Position numbers and translations under genes: made by a program | Origin: CADEED01 sp963842515 | GTDB lineage: Bacteria; Pseudomonadota; Gammaproteobacteria; Steroidobacterales; Steroidobacteraceae | Direction: 5' to 3' | Length of the DNA stretch: 64,000 bases | Assembly: GCA_963842515.1 (NCBI GenBank) | Contig: CAWJGO010000002.1 | Span: 1,054,001 to 1,118,000 of the forward strand | In this document: one piece after another, positions 61,888-64,000 of the stretch | How the letters are laid out: the number at the start of each line of letters is the position of its first letter | Numbering within the stretch: the stretch's first letter is position 1 | The notes under the pieces: generated by a model | Database searches by the model: none | What the model was told of the DNA's origin: nothing | The model's input: the letters and a program-made list of their open reading frames with translations, nothing else

Positions 61888-63488
61888 TTAACCGTGATGC
61901 CAGCTGCACGCGACGGGTTGTTGCCCGCGACGCCGGGGTCATACCACTCCCTGGCCAGCGCCAGCCGATCGTGCTTGCCGTTGGTGTTGCGCGGAATTTC
62001 TTCGCACACTCTTATTTCGACCGGCACCATGTACGACGGCAACTGGCTTCGGCAATGTTGCTGAACACGCGCGACGAGCTCACCGCGAGGTTCGCCAGGA
62101 ACCGTGACGATGGCGATGGCGACTCGATGACCCAACGCGGCATCGGCAAGTCCGACCGCGCACGATTCACGCACGCCGCCGACTCCGGCCACGACTTCTT
62201 CGATTTCCGCGGGACTGACGCGATAGCCTGAAGTCTTGATGAGCGCATCAGTTCGTCCCACGAAGTACAGATACCCTTCTTCGTCAGTTCGCACCTGGTC
62301 ACCTGACCACACGGCGATGTCATCGCGCACTCGCCCCTCGGCCACGGGCAAAGGCCGGAAGCGCTGGGCCGTGAGTTCCGGCGCATTCCAGTAGCCGAGC
62401 GTCACCAGTGAACCGCGATGAACCAGCTCGCCGATCTCGCCCGGCGCGCATTGGGTGCCGTCCGGCCGCAGCACCAGGATTTCCTGATCGGGAATCGCCT
62501 TGCCGATCGAACCCGCCCGGTGATTGATTTGCGCTGGCTCCAGGAATGTCGAGCGGAAAGCCTCGGTGAGCCCATACATGCAATAAATCTCAGTCGTGGG
62601 CAGTTGCTCGGCCAGGGAGCGCTGCAGCGCGCCGGACAGGGCGCCACCGGAATTCGTGATGTATCTCAGGCTGCGCGTGGCAGCTTCGGGCAACTGAGTG
62701 CCAGCCAGATGTGTCCACATCGTGGGAACGCCGGCGAGGCCGGTGATGCGTTCACTGCCGAGCTCGTGCACCAGGGCGCCAGTCAGCGTGAAATTGGTGA
62801 GCACCGCGCATGCACCCACGCTCAAGGCGGTGGTCACCTGACTAAGCCCGTAGTCAAAGCTCAGTGGCAGCGCGGCGAGGATGCGATCCTCGGCCGTGTT
62901 TCGCAGATAACCCGATACGATTCGCGCGCCACACACGAGGTTTGCGTGAGAGACCACCACCCCTTTCGGACCGCCCGTGCTCCCTGATGTGTAGAGAATC
63001 GCCGCCGGATCACGCTCGATGACTGAGGCCTGCGCGGTCCATGGCCCAAGCCCGAACAGATCTTCGTATCGCAGCATGTTCAGCGCACTTGCGCTGGCGG
63101 CGTCGGCGGCATCGCAGGCGACGACCACCGGTACACCGAAGTTCAGCGTGACGCTTTCGTCGCGCGCCAGTGACAGGACCAGCAAGTGCGGGCTGCAATC
63201 GCGCAATACATGCGCCAGCTGGCGCGCGCGCAAGGCGGCGTTGGCGGGCACGAATATAGCGCCCAGGCGACTGCAGGCGAGTGCGATCTCGACCATCGCG
63301 GTTCGATTCTGTAGATAGGTGACCACGCGCGCTCCGCGCACGACGCCCAGGCGTGCCAGCGCGCTCGCAAGGCGTCGACTGCGCTCGGTCAACTCACCGT
63401 AAGTGATTTCCACGCCACGGTGGCGCAGCGCGGGCCGGTCTTGGCGCTGGGCTGCGCTGTCGTCGATGAGCTCATGCAGCAGCGTCAT
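61884..63488 (-). CDS. Acyl-CoA ligase (AMP-forming), exosortase-associated type
   Basis: A 534-residue ANL-superfamily enzyme. ATP motif LYTSGSTGGPKGVVVSH, GLTEAF, GDQVRTDEEGYLYFVGR and the catalytic Lys region PRNTNGKHDR. The family resembles the exosortase A-associated acyl-CoA ligase (TIGR03098) usually encoded with EPS and PEP-CTERM genes, and the window supplies a PEP-CTERM protein 3 kb away. Substrate unknown. Overlaps both neighbours by 4 nt. Confidence 0.88.
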   Translation of the reverse strand: MTLLHELIDDSAAQRQDRPALRHRGVEITYGELTERSRRLASALARLGVVRGARVVTYLQNRTAMVEIALACSRLGAIFVPANAALRARQLAHVLRDCSPHLLVLSLARDESVTLNFGVPVVVACDAADAASASALNMLRYEDLFGLGPWTAQASVIERDPAAILYTSGSTGGPKGVVVSHANLVCGARIVSGYLRNTAEDRILAALPLSFDYGLSQVTTALSVGACAVLTNFTLTGALVHELGSERITGLAGVPTMWTHLAGTQLPEAATRSLRYITNSGGALSGALQRSLAEQLPTTEIYCMYGLTEAFRSTFLEPAQINHRAGSIGKAIPDQEILVLRPDGTQCAPGEIGELVHRGSLVTLGYWNAPELTAQRFRPLPVAEGRVRDDIAVWSGDQVRTDEEGYLYFVGRTDALIKTSGYRVSPAEIEEVVAGVGGVRESCAVGLADAALGHRVAIAIVTVPGEPRGELVARVQQHCRSQLPSYMVPVEIRVCEEIPRNTNGKHDRLALAREWYDPGVAGNNPSRAAGITVK

Positions 63489-64000
63489 CCTGGCTCTCGC
63501 TTTTCCTGCCGGTGCATCGCGGGCAGTGCAACGCGAGCCTTCGGCTGCAGCGATTTGCGAACCCAGTGACGTGCTGGCAGTTCGAAGTTCCGGTAGCTCA
63601 ACACCGCGAGGACCACCATCAGGGCAATGAATCCAAGGAAGAACCAGGGTGACGTCACGACGTCACGGCCAATGCGCAGTTGATTCATCACGAGGATTAT
63701 CAGGATCTGCACCGGCACGTGCAGCAAGTACAGGCTGTAGGTCATATTGCCGACCATAGCGAATCGCGCCGCTGTGTGCCGCTTGTCCCAAAAGTCGATG
63801 GATGCAGCGGTCAGCACCAGGCCGCTGAACAGGCAGACGCGGCCCGCATCGTCGGTGTGGGGAGCATTCCAGCGGAGCAGTAGTACGCCACCCACCATGG
63901 CGAGCACCCCTGCCAAGGCGCTGGCGAAGTTGCGCTCCCGGAATTTGATCAGCCAGATGTAGACACCGCAACCGGCGAAGAAGTAGGTGCCGCATTGCCA
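63485..64000 (-). CDS. Acyltransferase family 3 membrane protein (C-terminal part, runs off the window)
   Basis: 171 residues are visible; the frame continues open to the right edge. At least four hydrophobic helices and the family segment NMTYSLYLLHVPVQILII, as in OafA/NodX-type O-acetyltransferases that modify polysaccharide. Downstream overlap with the acyl-CoA ligase (4 nt) places it first of the three visible genes of an operon that extends beyond the window. Confidence 0.85.
   Translation of the reverse strand, partial: WQCGTYFFAGCGVYIWLIKFRERNFASALAGVLAMVGGVLLLRWNAPHTDDAGRVCLFSGLVLTAASIDFWDKRHTAARFAMVGNMTYSLYLLHVPVQILIILVMNQLRIGRDVVTSPWFFLGFIALMVVLAVLSYRNFELPARHWVRKSLQPKARVALPAMHRQEKREPG

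Overview
The window is a GC-rich (I estimate about 64%) chromosomal stretch from a gram-negative bacterium. Outer-membrane porins, TolQ/ExbB-type and TonB-type parts, Sbp/CysTWA and ModBC transporters, a GlrK-QseG-GlrR-like locus, PEP-CTERM/exosortase-associated genes and a REP-associated tyrosine transposase together suggest a free-living gammaproteobacterium, perhaps near Steroidobacteraceae/Nevskiales. That placement is inference; no rRNA or tRNA gene is visible.

Layout. 1-8 kb: AsmA/DUF748-like protein, an exported PQQ dehydrogenase with an inserted haem-c domain, a methionine sulfoxide reductase pair (MsrB plus an MsrA-thioredoxin fusion) and Kup. 8-13 kb: a frameshifted CPA2 antiporter, modB-modC without modA, a 28-codon membrane ORF, a LysR regulator. 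13-16 kb: a sulfate/phosphate-type porin, the first sulfate-binding protein and the wreck of a cysB-like regulator. 16-26 kb: a lipid-anchored serine hydrolase, M28 peptidase, CDF and ChrA transporters, an exported MBL hydrolase, an exported MDR oxidoreductase and a deleted FAD/NAD(P) protein. 26-34 kb: the second sulfate-binding (lipo)protein, then a 0.7-kb intergenic region with two inverted palindromic units, then the leftward operon cysA-cysT-cysW-histidine kinase-response regulator. 34-36.5 kb: TolQ/ExbB-like protein and a decayed copper locus (DUF2946, PCuAC chaperone, TonB receptor fragments). 36.5-43.5 kb: MFS transporter, RAYT element with 40-bp inverted ends, two GGDEF/EAL proteins. 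43.5-47.6 kb: TorF-like protein, ECF sigma, anti-sigma, subtilisin-like protease. 47.6-54 kb: YbdK-type ligase, a large PAS/GAF/GGDEF/EAL protein, lipoprotein, SrkA. 54-58.8 kb: galE and a GlrK/QseG/GlrR-like set, all carrying single-base frameshifts. 58.8-64 kb: PEP-CTERM protein, YdcF-like and SGNH proteins, then LMW phosphatase, exosortase-associated acyl-CoA ligase and a truncated acyltransferase.

How the parts may work together. Sulfate acquisition is the main theme: one porin, two Sbp proteins and CysTWA lie within 21 kb. Unusually, the CysA ATPase carries an extra C-terminal domain that looks UspA-like, and the transporter genes overlap a two-component system, while the expected CysB-type regulator beside sbp1 is a deletion remnant. 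I propose (inference) that sulfate uptake has been put under a dedicated two-component system and possibly a nucleotide/stress-sensing domain on the transporter itself.

Most unexplained sequence: two convergent-gene intergenic units (26976-27219 and 27378-27586) share a ~155-nt core, but each is enclosed by a long perfect or near-perfect inverted stem whose sequence differs between the copies. This looks like a structured repeat maintained by base pairing. A second genome-scale signal is the word CCTAACAA/TTGTTAGG, present 12 times.

Quality caution: every visibly broken gene (8) is on the + strand, and seven single-base indels fall within 54.5-57.5 kb. That cluster may be assembly error rather than biology.
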